Part shown: piece after piece, positions 63,700-64,000 of the stretch
How positions within the stretch are numbered: position 1 is the stretch's first letter
Layout of the letters: the number at the start of each line of letters is the position of its first letter
Assembly (NCBI GenBank): GCA_964035795.1
Contig: OZ038321.1
Span: forward strand, 18,665,209 to 18,729,208
Length of the DNA: 64,000 nt
Source of the DNA: Pterobdella sp. o SKG-2022
Lineage: Eukaryota; Annelida; Clitellata; Hirudinida; Piscicolidae
Direction of reading: 5' to 3'
Made by a program: the position numbers and the translations under genes
Notes under the pieces: model-generated
Seen by the model: the letters and a program-made list of their open reading frames with translations, nothing else
Database searches by the model: none
What the model was told of the DNA's origin: nothing

Positions 63700-64000
63700 G
63701 TAGGGGGGTTGACTTGAAATTCATTTTTGCAACGCTTGTCGAAAAACTTTTATTTAGAATATATTGAAATTTTTACTTAATTTAAAAAAAAATAATTTGA
63801 TATATTAGGATATTTATATTCTATTGGTTTCAAAACCATTTAATGGTTTTTTGAAACGGTTTTGCGACTAGATGCAAACTATTATTAAAAATGAAATATA
63901 TCAACACTAATTTTGTTTTTTTTAACAATTGGGTTTTTTAAATAAATAAATACTAGTTTATATATACATTCATTTTTTTCATTCTTACCACACTTATAAT

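Noticed and set aside
1..64000. CRISPR array, operon or prokaryotic system
   Set aside because: No regularly spaced direct repeats; all coherent genes are intron-split animal families.

Overview
This is metazoan nuclear DNA: AT-rich, with intron-split genes that use GT-AG splice sites. It carries animal-specific families (laminin gamma, syntrophin, an SLCO/OATP transporter, PNRC, an ALKBH8 with RRM, AlkB and methyltransferase parts) and decayed eukaryotic transposons (L2/CR1-like, Jockey-like and RTE/CFDP2-like LINEs, piggyBac, a tRNA-derived SINE, foldback MITEs). I cannot name the species. The gene content fits an invertebrate, but no sequence feature fixes the phylum.

Layout. 0.2-7.3 kb: a long foldback element, a doubtful three-exon gene end on the minus strand, and a dead L2-like LINE. 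7.8-16.0 kb: two tandem minus-strand paralogs encoding a 189-residue secreted protein I do not recognise, with four exons of identical length in both copies. 16.6-17.0 kb: an intronless PNRC-like gene (+). 17.5-19.0 kb: a coiled-coil gene resembling CCDC172 (-), head to head with an R3HCC1/R3HCC1L-like gene (+, 19.4-26.7 kb) whose second-last large intron received a 5'-truncated Jockey-like LINE. 27-30 kb: a graveyard of a LINE end with a 5' inversion, a piggyBac remnant and L2-like pieces. 31.8-42.8 kb: a complete 14-exon OATP transporter (+). 43.2-48.0 kb: ALKBH8 (-), convergent with the transporter. 51.2-54.1 kb: a six-exon alpha/beta-type syntrophin (+). 56.5 kb to the right edge: the 5' part of a laminin gamma gene (+), with the LN domain and first LE repeats.

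The genes do not form one pathway. They are ordinary housekeeping or tissue genes: mRNA decay adaptor, ciliary or coiled-coil protein, transporter, tRNA wobble-uridine modification, dystrophin-complex adaptor, basement membrane. The accessory part is the unrecognised tandem secreted pair plus the mobile elements. Exons were joined by hand from translated similarity, splice motifs and phase. For the transporter, syntrophin and laminin every junction is phase-consistent. Two junctions in other genes appear to need GC-AG introns, and one ALKBH8 linking exon was not found.
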